Assembly (NCBI GenBank): GCA_963576725.1 | Contig: OY755246.1 | Span: 71,540,371-71,604,370, forward strand | Origin: Azorinus chamasolen | Lineage: Eukaryota; Mollusca; Bivalvia; Cardiida; Solecurtidae | DNA length: 64,000 nt | Reading direction: 5' to 3' | Shown here: one piece after another, positions 19,655-29,822 of the stretch | How positions within the stretch are numbered: the first letter of the stretch is position 1 | Layout of the letters: every line of letters begins with the position of its first letter | Notes under the pieces: model-generated | The model's input: the letters and a program-made list of their open reading frames with translations, nothing else | What the model was told of the DNA's origin: nothing | Database searches by the model: none | Position numbers and translations under genes: made by a program

Positions 19655-21950
19655 CTCCTGCAGGTACTATTTCGTTGATGTCTGCACTGTTAGCCATCTC
19701 AAGGTTCCTGCAGGTACTTGCAGGTACTGATCGATGTCTGCACTGTTAGCCATCTCTATCTGATTGATGTCTGCACTGTAAGCCATCTCAAGGTTCCTGC
19801 AGGTACTTGCAGGTACTGATCGATGTCTGCACTGTTAGCCATCTCAAGGTTCCTGCAGGTACTTGCAGGTACTATCTGATTGATGTCTGCACTGTTAGCC
19901 ATCTCAAGGTTCCTGCAGGTACTTGCAGGTACTATCTGATTGATGTCTGCACTGTTAGCCATCTCAAGGTTCCTGCAGGTACTTGCAGGTACTATCTGAT
20001 TGATGTCTGCACTGTTAGCCATCTCAAGGTTCCTGCAGGTACTTGCAGGTACTATCTGATTGATGTCTGCACTGTTAGCCATCTCAAGGTTCCTGCAGGT
20101 ACTTGCAGGTACTATCTGATTGATGTCTGCACTGTAAGCCATCTCAAGGTTCCTGCAGGTACTTGCAGGTACTGATCGATGTCTGCACTGTTAGCCATCT
20201 CAAGGTTCCTGCAGGTACTTGCAGGTACTATCTGATTGATGTCTGCACTGTTAGCCATCTCAAGGTTCCTGCAGGTACTTGCAGGTACTATCTGATTGAT
20301 GTCTGCACTGTTAGCCATCTCAAGGTTCCTGCAGGTACTTGCAGGTACTGATCGATGTCTGCACTGTTAGCCATCTCAAGGTTCCTGCAGGTACTTGCAG
20401 GTACTATCTGATTGATGTCTGCACTGTTAGCCATCTCAAGGTTCCTGCAGGTACTTGCAGGTACTATCTGATTGATGTCTGCACTGTTAGCCATCTTAAG
20501 GTTCATGTAGGTACTTGCAGGTACTATCTGATTGATGTCTGCACTGTAAGCCATCTCAAGGTTCCTGCAGGTACTTGCAGGTACTATCTGATTGATGTCT
20601 GCACTGTTAGCCATCTTAAGGTTCCTGCAGGTACTTGCAAGTACTATCTGATTGATGTCTGCACTGTTAGCCATGTCAAGGTTCCTGCAGGTACTTGCAG
20701 GTACTATCTGATTGATGTCTGCACTGTAAGCCAGCTCAAGGTTCCCGCAGGTACTTACAGGTACTGATCGATGTCTGCACTGTTAGCCATCTCTATCTGA
20801 TTGATGTCTGCACTGTAAGCCATCTCAAGGTTCCTGCAGGTACTTGCAGGTACTGATCGATGTCTGCACTGTTAGCCATCTCAAGGTTCCTGCAGGTACT
20901 TGCAGGTACTATCTGATTGATGTCTGCACTGTTAGCCATCTCAAGGTTCCTGCAGGTACTTGCAGGTACTATCTGATTGATGTCTGCACTGTTAGCCATC
21001 TCAAGGTTCCTGCAGGTACTTGCAGGTACTATCTGATTGATGTCTGCACTGTTAGCCATCTCAAGGTTCCTGCAGGTACTATCTGATTGATGTCTGCACT
21101 GTTAGCCATCTCAAGGTTCCTGCAGGTACTTGCAGGTACTATCTGATTGATGTCTGCACTGTTAGCCATCTCAAGGTTCCTGCAGGTACTTGCAGGTACT
21201 ATCTGATTGATGTCTGCACTGTTAGCCATCTTAAGGTTCATGTAGGTACTTGCAGGTACTATCTGATTGATGTCTGCACTGTAAGCCATCTCAAGGTTCC
21301 TGCAGGTACTAGCAGGTACTATCTGATTGATGTCTGCACTGTTAGCCATCTTAAGGTTCCTGCAGGTACTTGCAAGTACTATCTGATTGATGTCTGCACT
21401 GTAAGCCATCTCAAGGTTCCTACAGGTACTTGCAGGTACTATCTGATTGTGTCTGCACTGTAAGCCATCTCAAGGTTCCTGCAGGTACTTGCAGGTACTA
21501 TCTGATTGATGTCTGCACTGTAAGCCATCTCAAGGTTCCTGCAGGTACTTGCAGGTACTATCTGATTGATGTCTGCACTGTAAGCCATCTCAAGGTTCCT
21601 GCAGGTACTTGCAGGTACTATCTGATTGATGTCTGCACTGTAAGCCATCTCAAGGTTCCTGCAGGTACTTGCAGGTACTATCTGATTGATGTCTGCACTG
21701 TAAGCCAGCTCAAGGTTCCTGCAGGTACTTGCAGGTACTATCTGATTGATGTCTGCACTGTCAGCCATCTCAAGGTTCCTGCAGGTACTTGCAGGTACTA
21801 TCTGATTGATGTCTGCACTGTTAGCCATGTCAAGGTTCCTGCAGGTACTTGCAGGTACTATCTGATTGATGTCTGCACTGTAAGCCAGCTCAAGGTTCCT
21901 GCAGGTACTTGCAGGTACTATCTGATTGATGTCTGCACTGTTAGCCATCT
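19655..21950. repeat. Minisatellite, 60-bp unit, about 38 copies, with higher-order repeats
   Basis: The unit is GATGTCTGCACTGTTAGCCA, TCTCAAGGTTCCTGCAGGTA, CTTGCAGGTACTATCTGATT. It looks like an A/C hairpin arm (TCTGATTGATGTCTGCACTG) plus loop; the founder hairpin is visible at 19629-19695. Rare variants (GATCGATG junctions, CTTAAGGTTCATGTAGG, GCAAGTAC) recur in the same order, so blocks of many units were copied together. Because 60 is divisible by three, frames of 80-185 codons are open on both strands; these are not genes. Confidence 0.97.
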
Positions 21951-21959
21951 CGAACGTTT

Positions 21960-22418
21960 TTCCTTGTACAACTTGAAATTGTGGTAATGTATGCTAGCAG
22001 TTTGGATGTAGTTAAAAGTTCGAGTTATTCTCTATCGCACAAGATACAAACTGTTTGTTCCTCTGATCATATATTTGAAGAGAAACTAAAACAAAAACGT
22101 AGAGAACTGCAGCAGGTCCCATGTTTGCAAACAATAATTACTTAGTGTGCAAAGAGTTCAAAATGGACTTTACCTAACACAAAGATTACTTGCAGAATTG
22201 ACAGACAGAGCTTTATGTCCCTAACACATATGTAAGATATAGACAAGTTTTGACAGTCTGTTCCTGGATAGGGCATATTTTGTTGAACACTAAGAAATTT
22301 TCATCTCCAAAAGTTTTCCTTGGATGAAATTGTGAAGGTTGATTTCTTGTTCCAATGCCATGCATTCTTGTGTCCAAACTCTTTTGTCAGATTCAATTTC
22401 TAATTATTCTTTTTTCCT
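21960..22418. other. Unique stretch
   Basis: Apart from a faint B-like phrase (GCTAGCAGTTTGGATGTAG at 21993) nothing is recognised. Confidence 0.35.
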
Positions 22419-22520
22419 TAACCCTTGTACTCCATAAATAAGCCTTCTTATGTCTTTCCAAAAAGAGTAGACCCAGATCAGACAGCTCCTAATATGTTAA
22501 TTAGATCTTTAATCATTTCT
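22419..22520 (+). mobile_element. Left half of a family A element
   Basis: TTAACCCTTGTACTCCATAA and AGAGTAGACCCAGATCAGAC with GCTCCTAAT are the A left end and first arm. The copy breaks off at the hairpin apex. Confidence 0.7.
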
Positions 22521-22559
22521 TATAAACATTCCCTAGATGAATAAATATTAAACTTTGCA

Positions 22560-22677
22560 AAAGTTCAGCTTCAGACTAGACACCATGAAAATAGCCAATC
22601 TCCTGTCACTGAACATTGTTAAGTTCAACTTTCAGACTTTTTAATGAATTTCAAATGGCAAACAATGTGAACCCTCA
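22560..22677 (+). mobile_element. Family C element, left part
   Basis: AAAGTTCAGCTTCAGACTAG ... TTTTTAATGAATTTCAAATGG and CAAACAATGTGAACCCTCAA lead straight into the 43-bp array, whose unit is the C hairpin tip. Confidence 0.55.
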
Positions 22678-23104
22678 ACATCAAGTTCCTCTAGGAGACA
22701 TTTGACGAGGATCTACACCAATATCAAGTTCCTCTAGGAGACATTTGACAAGGGTCTACACCAACATCAAGTTCCTCTAGGAGACATTTGACAAGGGTCT
22801 ACACCAACATCAAGTTCGTCTAGGAGACATTTGACGAGGATCTACACCAACATCAAGTTCCTCTAGGAGACATTTGACGAGGGTCTACACCAACATCAAG
22901 TTCCTCTAGGAGACATTTGACGAGGATCTACACCAAGATCAAGTTCCTCTAGGAGACATTTCACAAGGATCTACACCAACATCAAGTTCCTCTAGGAGAC
23001 ATTTGACGAGGATCTACACCAACATCAAGTTCCTCTAGGAGACATTTGACAAGGATCTACACCAACATCAAGTTCCTCTAGGAGACATTTGACGAGGGTC
23101 TACA
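22678..23104. repeat. Minisatellite, 43-bp unit, 10 copies, from a C hairpin
   Basis: The unit AACATCAAGTTCCTCTAGGA, GACATTTGACGAGGATCTAC, ACC holds the self-complementary TCCTCTAGGA and a right arm like the C hairpin (GAGGATCTACAC). The array starts at the C left arm, so it grew inside that copy. Confidence 0.95.
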
Positions 23105-23461
23105 CAATAGTTATTTTGCACCATTCTGAATTTAGAAATAGTGTTTTAGAGCATAGTGATTGAAGTCTACCATACCTTACTAGTACTGACATGGGTCCGA
23201 TTTCCTAGCAGGTGGAATGGTTATGAATAAAACATTAGCTGAGTGCTCTAAGAATGTCATTTGGAACCTGGTGACATTTCTAAGTCCCTTGTCAAGTCTC
23301 AACTACTCCCACCATCTTGTCACCTAGCAGCATTATACCAGCATGAATAAAATATTTCCCTGTTTTAGAAAAAGCTTGGATATACTATAAAGTTATATTA
23401 TTGTCAGTAAACAGATTCTTAGACCAACAAACAAAAGAAACTAGGCTGAAATGGCAATGTT
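23105..23461. other. Unique stretch
   Basis: No supported feature is seen. Confidence 0.35.
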
Positions 23462-23630
23462 TGAATTAGATGGCATTTGCTTCATAGGAACAAATACTTT
23501 ATTAATCACAATGGTTTCAAAATTGCACAATTCTAAACTTTTCCTTTTTTCTAGTAAATGCTCCTTTTCAGTAGATTGATTTTATTCAAAGTGCTTGGAC
23601 CTAAAACTCTCCTATGAGGTAATGGGTTAA
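23462..23630 (+). mobile_element. Family D element, hairpin worn
   Basis: GGCATTTGCTTCATAGGAAC, then AATCACAATGGTTTCAAAAT, CTAGTAAATGCTCCTTTTCA and the end GAGGTAATGGGTTAA. The left end is lost. Confidence 0.75.
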
Positions 23631-23881
23631 CTGTTATGGTACAGAGCCTGTCAACTGTCTGAAGTGCAGCACACCATCAGCACTGGTCTGATGAATCATC
23701 TTAGCACCCACGGACACATCCCAAACTGCTGAAGTCATCGTCTTCTTCATGATCGAAGAACGAACATACATGTATATGGTACAATTTGCAGGACTCTTTT
23801 CAGTTTACTAATTATTGAGCACCTCAATGGGATCAAAACTGTTTGGCAGCCTACTGACATCTTTGGAAAGAAATGAAGCAC

Positions 23882-24165
23882 TTAACCCTTTCATCCATAG
23901 GCTAGTTTTAGACCAAACCTCTTTGAATGAATCTACCCAACAGGAGCAAACTTTACTAGAGAAAAAGTAAAATTTTATAATTTTGTAGTTTGAAACCATA
24001 GTGATAAATAGAGCATTAATTTGCTCCTATAGGAGCAAATGCTCTATTTATCACAATGGTTTCCAGAAGTGGTTATTACAGAGGCATAGAAAGGTGTATT
24101 TATGGAGGAAAGGGTTTGGTTATTACAGAGGCATAGAAAGGCGTATTTATGGAGGAAAGGGTTAA
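23882..24165 (-). mobile_element. Family D element, full length, with an internal duplication
   Basis: TTAACCCTTTCATCCATAGG opens and GGAAAGGGTTAA closes. The hairpin (24003-24056) pairs GATAAATAGAGCATTAATTT with AAATGCTCTATTTATC around TGCTCCTATAGGAGCA. A 47-bp segment (GGTTATTACAGAGGCATAGA ... GGAGGAAAGGGTT) occurs twice in direct repeat (24069 and 24116). Confidence 0.88.
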
Positions 24166-24243
24166 AGACAAAGTGGTGGACACGTTCATTATCCAAAGTA
24201 TTACACAGACACCTAATGTCCTCTTTCCAATAGTTTGTGAAGC

Positions 24244-24473
24244 TTAACCCATTCCCGCATATTGACACCTTTTGACGCTTCTGTAAAAGTCACTTTGTGA
24301 AACCATTGTGATAAATAGAGCATTTGCTCCACAGGAGCAAACTCTATTTATCACAATGGCTTCAAAACTACACATTTCTGATGAAAAATTCCTTTTCTCT
24401 AGTAAATGCTCCTTTTTGGTAGATTTAGTGAAAGAGTTTGGATCTAAAAATAGCCTAAGTGGGAATGGGTTAA
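24244..24473 (+). mobile_element. Family D element, full length
   Basis: TTAACCCATTCCCGCATATT opens and GGGAATGGGTTAA closes (230 bp). The hairpin 24309-24355 (GATAAATAGAGCATTTGCTC ... GAGCAAACTCTATTTATC) is almost perfect. It faces the copy at 23882 in inverted orientation 78 bases away. Confidence 0.9.
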
Positions 24474-24479
24474 TACAGT

Positions 24480-24775
24480 CAAACCCTGACAGTTCAAACA
24501 CTAAAACATGTAGCATTATCAGTCTTTAAGACAGGTTGCAGGAGCTTTCTGCAGGACTTTAAGACAGGAGCTTTCTGCAGGACTTTAAGACAGGTTGCAG
24601 GAGCTTTCTGCAGGACTTTAAGACAGGAGCTTTCTGCAGGACTTTAAGACAGGTTGCAGGAGCTTTCTGCAGGACTTTAAGACAGGATCTTTCTGCAGGA
24701 CTTTAAGACAGGTTGCAGGAGCTTTCTGCAGGACTTTTGCCCTGCACTAAGCAGTCATCTTTCTAAAAAGGCATC
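24480..24775 (+). mobile_element. Family E element carrying an array
   Basis: CAGTCAAACCCTGACAG at the left and CTGCAGGACTTTTGCCCTGC, then ACTAAGCAGTCATCT, at the right match E. Its core has expanded (24524-24737). Confidence 0.6.
24524..24737. repeat. Minisatellite, alternating 33/26-bp units, 7 subunits
   Basis: CTTTAAGACAGGTTGCAGGA with GCTTTCTGCAGGA alternates with a form lacking GTTGCAG. The unit is the E core AGCTTTCTGCA plus the AAGACAGG end motif. Confidence 0.93.
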
Positions 24776-24840
24776 AATTCTTCATTACTTAAAGGGATCA
24801 GGAACTGTTTATCTGGCTCTACACTATTGGCTTATGTTTG

Positions 24841-24911
24841 TCTGAATACTGAGATGAGGAGCTGTTGAATACTGAGATGAGGAGCTGTTGAATACTGAGA
24901 TGAGGAGCTGT
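24841..24911. repeat. 23-bp tandem triplet
   Basis: GAATACTGAGATGAGGAGCT with GTT occurs three times. Flanks (ATCAGGAACTGTTTATCTGG, CTACACTATTGGC, TGTTCTACACTACTGAG) suggest it grew in a worn C-type hairpin. Confidence 0.9.
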
Positions 24912-25159
24912 TCATCTTGTTCTACACTACTGAGAGTAACTAGGGTAGTCAGTACAATCCAATAACAATTAAGCCTAAATTTTGGACTTTTAAGCTGGCA
25001 GTAATTTAAATTATGCAGGACAGGATTGCAGAAAGCTCCCAAATCAGATTTACATATCCTCTAAAAGAGATGAATGGAACAGGGTAACAGTTGGTTTGGG
25101 AAACTGTAATACTGACATGTTGGTCTCTGAAATGTCTTCACACTTTACCTGATGTCAGC

Positions 25160-25325
25160 GTTCATTTAAGAAATGATATCATCAATATTTATTCACTCAA
25201 TTTTTTGCAATGGCAGAATCAATACAATTCCATAAGCAAAGAGAGCTGACCGTAATTAGCCCGCTGTTGTAGGAGCCATGTGATCTGGGTCTACTCTCTT
25301 TGCAATGGCTCGAACAGGCATACGT
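25160..25325 (-). mobile_element. Family A element, partial
   Basis: AAATGATATCATCAATATTT, CAATGGCAGAATCAATACAA, then the hairpin CATAAGCAAAGAGAGCTGAC ... GTGATCTGGGTCTACTCTC. The TTAA ends are lost. Confidence 0.75.
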
Positions 25326-25376
25326 ATCAGGTCGACACGGTTCACTATTTGCACTATGCAGCGAATTTGTGATTAC

Positions 25377-25430
25377 CTATGCAAACAATTTGGGTCCTCA
25401 TGAAATGCCAAGTAATTCGGTATCTGTGAC
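25377..25430 (+). mobile_element. Family B hairpin fragment
   Basis: GCAAACAATTTGGGTCCTCA and TGAAATGCCAAGTAATTCGG with TATCTG are a B arm and loop. The 59 bases at 25501-25559 further right are shared, inverted, with an A copy at 17831. Confidence 0.5.
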
Positions 25431-25636
25431 GGTCACTAGCCAGTACTGTGGCTGCAATATTGCGCCATGTAGGTGAATGGCTCCATGACCATGTACAGTT
25501 GGATGAGCGGTCATTCGGACTGAAAGTAGACTATATCTAGGTACTTTTACTTTGCATGTATTATGAAGAGAAATGGATGTCAGTATTACATAAAAATATT
25601 GTAGCTGACAAGTTTTGCTGACAATAATTGCCTTAT

Positions 25637-26028
25637 CATAGGATCGTAAGAACATATTTAATTATTAACCCTTATCATAGGATCATAAGAACACATTTAA
25701 TTATTAACCCTTCTCATAGGATTATAAGAACATATTTAATTATTAACCCTTCTCATAGGATTATAAGAACATATTTAATTATTAACCCTTCTCATAGGAT
25801 CATAAGAACATATTTAATTATTAACCCTTATCATAGGATCATAAGAACATATTTAATTATTAACCCTTCTCATAGGATCATAAGAACATATTTTATTATT
25901 AACACTTATCATAGGATCATAAGAACATATTTAATTATTAACCTTTCTCATAGGATCATAAGAACATATTTTATTATTAACACTTATCATAGGATCATAA
26001 GAACATATTTTATTATTAACCCTTCTCA
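25637..26028. repeat. Minisatellite, 39-bp unit, 10 copies
   Basis: CATAGGATCATAAGAACATA, then TTTAATTATTAACCCTTCT. Each unit contains TTAACCCTT, the terminal motif of families A and C, so the array may have grown from an element end. Unit length is a multiple of three, giving a spurious 147-codon frame. Confidence 0.95.
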
Positions 26029-26039
26029 AACTCTGATTT

Positions 26040-26689
26040 ATAGAGACTGTAATTTTTACTGTAACTATTGACCAAGCGTCAAAATGTTTTCTGCTCCTTT
26101 TTTTTTGCAAATGTCAGTCAGTTTGTGTGTACTGGTAGCATGATAAAGCTTGATAATAAATGCGTCATCCAATGAAAGTTTATACAAGCTAGTTTCCTGC
26201 TAAAGTTTCATAACCAGTCTCCTGAATTTCTTGAGGATTGCCCCAGTGTGCAATTACACAACCCAATCTCACTAAATTGTCCTTCTTATTTTCAAGATAT
26301 GTCTTGCCTGTAAATTCAGCAAAATTGGGCCCTTTTACACATAATTACCAATAAAGAAAGAGCCTTTATCATCACACAACTATCAGAAATATAAAACTAT
26401 GGAGGCAGAGATTTACTGTACAACACAGGCTTGTGTAGTAGTTATATTGGTTCCTCCTGGAATTAAATTTACAGATAATAAGCTATCATAAACCTTTCAG
26501 TAAAATCCCAATTTCTTCCAGTAAATCTTTTGTTTCTATAGCAACCAATTTTCAGAAGAAAAAAATCTCAAGATATATGTTTCATACAGCTAGATGACAA
26601 AAGATGTTTAATTTCAGCATCTTATGGAAACAGATTTCTATAAAAATCTATATATTATTAGAAAATTCTGTAAATACCCACATTCTTAT
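26040..26689. other. Unique AT-rich stretch
   Basis: No gene, element or array can be supported. Confidence 0.35.
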
Positions 26690-28285
26690 AAGCCTAAGTG
26701 TTCACACTCTCAATCTCCCTACACTTATTACCCCTAAATGTTCACACTCCAAATATTTCTACTCTTACTACCCTTATTAGTGTTCACACTCCCAACCTTT
26801 TACTTCCCTACCCTTACTACCCCTATTAGTGTTCCCACTCCCAACTTGTTACTTCCCTACCCTTACTACACCTATTAGTGTTCCCACTCCCAACTTGTTA
26901 CTTCCCTACCCTTACTACCCCTATTAGTGTTCACACTCCCAATCTTCCTACCCTTACTACCCCTATTAGTGTTCACACTCCCAACTTGTTACTTCCCTAC
27001 CCTTACTACCCCTATTAGTGTTCCCACTCCCAACTTTTTACTTCCCTACCCTTACTACACCTATTAGTGTTCCCACTCCCAACTTGTTACTTCCCTACCC
27101 TTACTACCCCTATTAGTGTTCCCACTCCCAACATTTTACTTCCCTACCCTTACTACCCCTATTAGTGTTCCCACTCCCAACCTTTTACTTCCCTACCCTT
27201 ACTACCCCTATTAATGTTCACACTCCCAACCTTTTACTTCCCTACCCTTACTACACCTATTAGTGTTCCCACTCCCAACTTGTTACTTCCCTACCCTTAC
27301 TACCCCTATTAGTGTTCCCACTCCCAACCTTTTACTTCCCTACCCTTACTACACCTATTAGTGTTCACACTCCCAACTTGTTACTTCCCTACCCTTACTA
27401 CACCTATTAGTGTTCCCACTCCCAACTTGTTACTTCCCCACCCTTACTACCCCTATTAGTGTTCCCACCCCCAACTTGTTACTTCCCTACTCTTACTACC
27501 CTTATTAGTGTTCACACTCCCAATCTTCCTACTCTTACTACCCCAATTAGTGTTCAGACACCCAATCTTCCCTTTCCTTACTACCCATATTAGTGTTCTC
27601 ACTCTAAATCTCCCTACCCTTACTGCCCCTATTAGTGTTCACACACCCAATCTCCCTACCCTTAATACCCCTATTAGTGTTCACACACCCAATCTCCCTA
27701 CCCTTACTGCCCCTATTAGTGTTCACACACCCAATCTCCCTACCCTTAATACCCCTATTAGTGTTCACACACCCAATCTCCCTACCCTTACTGCCCCTAT
27801 TAGTGTTCACACACCCAATCTTCCCTTTCCTTACTACCCATATTAGTGTTCTCACTCTAAATCTCCCTACCCTTACTACCCCTATTAGTGTTCACACTCC
27901 AAATCTCCCTACCCTTACTACCCCTATTAGTGTTCACACTCCAAATCTCCCTACCCTTAATACCCCTATTAGTGTTCACACTCCAAATCTCCCTACCCTT
28001 ACTACCCCTATTAGTGTTCACACTCCCAATCTTCCTACCCTTACTACCCCTATTAGTGTTCACACTCCCAATCTTCCTACTCTTACTACCCCTATTAAGT
28101 GTTCACACTCCCAATCTTCCTACCCTTACTACCCCTATTAGTGTTCACACTCCCAATCTTCCTACTCTTACTACCCCTATTAAGTGTTCACACTCCCAAT
28201 CTTCCTACTCTTACTACCCCTATTAAGTGTTCACACTCCCAATTTTCCTACTCTTACTACCCCTATTAGTGTTCACACACCCACT
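26690..28285. repeat. Long C/T-rich minisatellite, 42- and 49-bp units, about 36 copies
   Basis: Two unit types share CTACCCTTACTACCCCTATT and AGTGTTC. The 49-bp form has CCCAACTTGTTACTTC (mostly 26790-27500) and the 42-bp form CCAATCTTC or CCAAATCTC (27500-28285). The plus strand is strongly pyrimidine-biased; the minus strand has many GGG runs. Frames of 70-170 codons are products of the repeat. Confidence 0.97.
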
Positions 28286-28313
28286 CTTCCTACCAAAACC
28301 ACCAAACCCTATT

Positions 28314-28368
28314 TTGTTGGTATTCATTAGGATTGTTTCTCTTTGGTGGTTCTAATGAATACCAACAA
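28314..28368. repeat. Perfect 17-bp inverted repeat with 21-base loop
   Basis: TTGTTGGTATTCATTAG (28314-28330) pairs exactly with CTAATGAATACCAACAA (28352-28368). It marks the border between the 1.6 kb array and the unique island to its right. Confidence 0.9.
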
Positions 28369-28597
28369 GATTTGACTTAAGAAATATCTTCCTTGGATAA
28401 CACTACATGAATATGCCTCTTTCTCTAGGGTGTTTCTTTCGAAGCCACGTACAGTTGCTGGAAGGTTGTAGCTCACATTCTTGCACAAAACGTGCTGTTG
28501 TAGTCCTGCTAGACAATGTATTAACAAGGCGATTCTCATGCTCACGCGCTGTTGTTGACCGGTTTTAATTATACCTATTCGGGGCCTAATGTAAACA

Positions 28598-28723
28598 ATG
28601 GACGCCAACGCTGTAGCGTTTTGGCCTAACCTAGATGAACGGTGCGAGTATTTCAGGGGCACCCACAATGAACTGCTTTTAGTGATAGACATATTGAATG
28701 AAATCCCGTGTAAACGTATTTGA
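28598..28723 (+). CDS. Candidate first coding exon or small ORF (uncertain)
   Basis: ATG in strong context (ACAATGG) opens 41 codons beginning MDANAVAFWPNLDERC and ending in a stop at 28721. The composition is protein-like (acidic, W, paired Leu/Ile as in LLLVIDIL). A possible donor CCGT|GTAAAC lies at codon 38. It sits in a 500-bp repeat-free patch richer in GC and CpG than its flanks, with TGACGTCA at 28737. No family is recognised. A 180-codon frame on the other strand (28327-28869) covers the same patch; at most one can be real. Confidence 0.25.
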   Translation: MDANAVAFWPNLDERCEYFRGTHNELLLVIDILNEIPCKRI

Positions 28724-28880
28724 TACAATCGTGGAATGACGTCAGAAAGAAAAGAGTGGCCCGGAAACTGCATAAATCGAATGAGCGGAAGTATCAAAGA
28801 AGTGTATAGTTTTGCTTGTATTTGGAAGAAATAAATTGATGCAGGAAAGCAGAAAATGGGTTTATGCAAGAATATAGCAT

Positions 28881-29013
28881 TAATACACGTTTGTTTTCGG
28901 GCAATAACATCTGCAGTGTCCCTTGGGAATTTGTTGCCCTTGCCCTTTGGGCTCCGGCCAACAACGGTCCCTCAGGACACTGCAGATGTTATTGCCCGAA
29001 AAAACGTGTATTA
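28881..29013. mobile_element. Foldback element, 41/39-bp arms
   Basis: The left arm 28881-28921 (TAATACACGTTTG..., CGGGCAATAACATCTGCAGT) pairs with 28975-29013 with a single 2-base bulge. The 53-base loop is GC-rich and itself partly palindromic (TTTGTTGCCCTTG / CCAACAACGG). Family unnamed; similar 'ataacatctgcagtgtcc' hairpins are, from memory, common in bivalves. No target duplication is evident beyond TTAA at 29011. Confidence 0.8.
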
Positions 29014-29014
29014 A

Positions 29015-29343
29015 CCCTCTATTGACATTACTATCACAGTATATAAAATGTCACATTGACATTACTATCTCAGTATATAAAATGTCACATTGACATTACT
29101 ATATCAGTATATAAAAAATGTCACATTGACATTACTATCTCAGTATATAAAATGTCACATTGACATTACTATCTCAGTATATAAAACTATCACAGTATAA
29201 AATGTCACATTGACATTACTATCACAGTATATAAAATGTCACATTGACATTACTATATCAGTATATAAAAAATATCACATTGACATTACTATCTCAGTAT
29301 ATAAAATGTCACATTGACATTACTATCTCAGTATATAAAATGT
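29015..29343. repeat. Minisatellite, 34-bp unit, about 9-10 copies, TATA-rich
   Basis: ATTGACATTACTATCTCAGT with ATATAAAATGTCAC. Every unit holds TATATAAAA. It begins two bases after the foldback element. Confidence 0.95.
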
Positions 29344-29349
29344 AACTTC

Positions 29350-29710
29350 TATTACAAATTTTCATCAATCAAAACAAAACTAGATGTTCCCATATTCCAT
29401 CAGACTTTTCATCTTGAATAAATAACAGATACGGAACTCCCAAGAATTTAATCATAGCTATTTTGATTCCGGATAAGTCCTCAGTCATAAAAAAATCTAT
29501 GTTGTTTTAGAGCTCAAGGAAACTCTTGCCATACAACAGATAAAGTTTGTGATACTTGTAACCTTATAAGGATTCAAACAGTTTGACACGCTGAAATTAT
29601 TTTGAGGAGAAGAAGAAGAAGAAATAATATATTTCAATTAATGAAGATGAGTTTTGCAATAAAGTTACTTTGAGTTCTTAGACATATTGCACAGGAATTC
29701 AGCAGAGCAT
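29350..29710. other. Unique AT-rich stretch
   Basis: A short GAAGAAGAAGAAG run (29609) is the only feature. Confidence 0.35.
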
Positions 29711-29711
29711 C

Positions 29712-29822
29712 TTAACCCTTTCCTTCAAATAAACACCTTTGCAAAGAAATAGAGTAGAACGAGATCAGACAGGTCCTGTAGGAGCCATCTGATCAGGGTC
29801 GGCTCTGTTTGCATATTGAAAT
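29712..29822 (+). mobile_element. Left half of a family A element
   Basis: TTAACCCTTTCCTTCAAATA, GAGTAGAACGAGATCAGACA, the self-paired TCCTGTAGGA and GATCAGGGTCGGCTCTGTTT. The tail is missing where the SINE begins, so the SINE probably landed in or next to this copy. Confidence 0.8.

Noticed and set aside
19756..21987. Repeated ORFs on both strands encoding 20-residue repeats
   Set aside because: The 60-bp unit keeps its frames open on both strands. Frame breaks occur at the variant units and there is no start, signal or partner domain.
24001..24060. microRNA precursor
   Set aside because: The D hairpin is a stem of suitable length, but it recurs in every D copy and is better explained as the element's own palindrome. 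Small-RNA data would be needed to claim more.
28327..28869. 180-codon minus-strand ORF
   Set aside because: It is the longest frame outside arrays, but the translation is low in charged residues and unrecognised. It overlaps an inverted repeat at its end, and a competing plus-strand ORF has better start context. Kept only as a remark.
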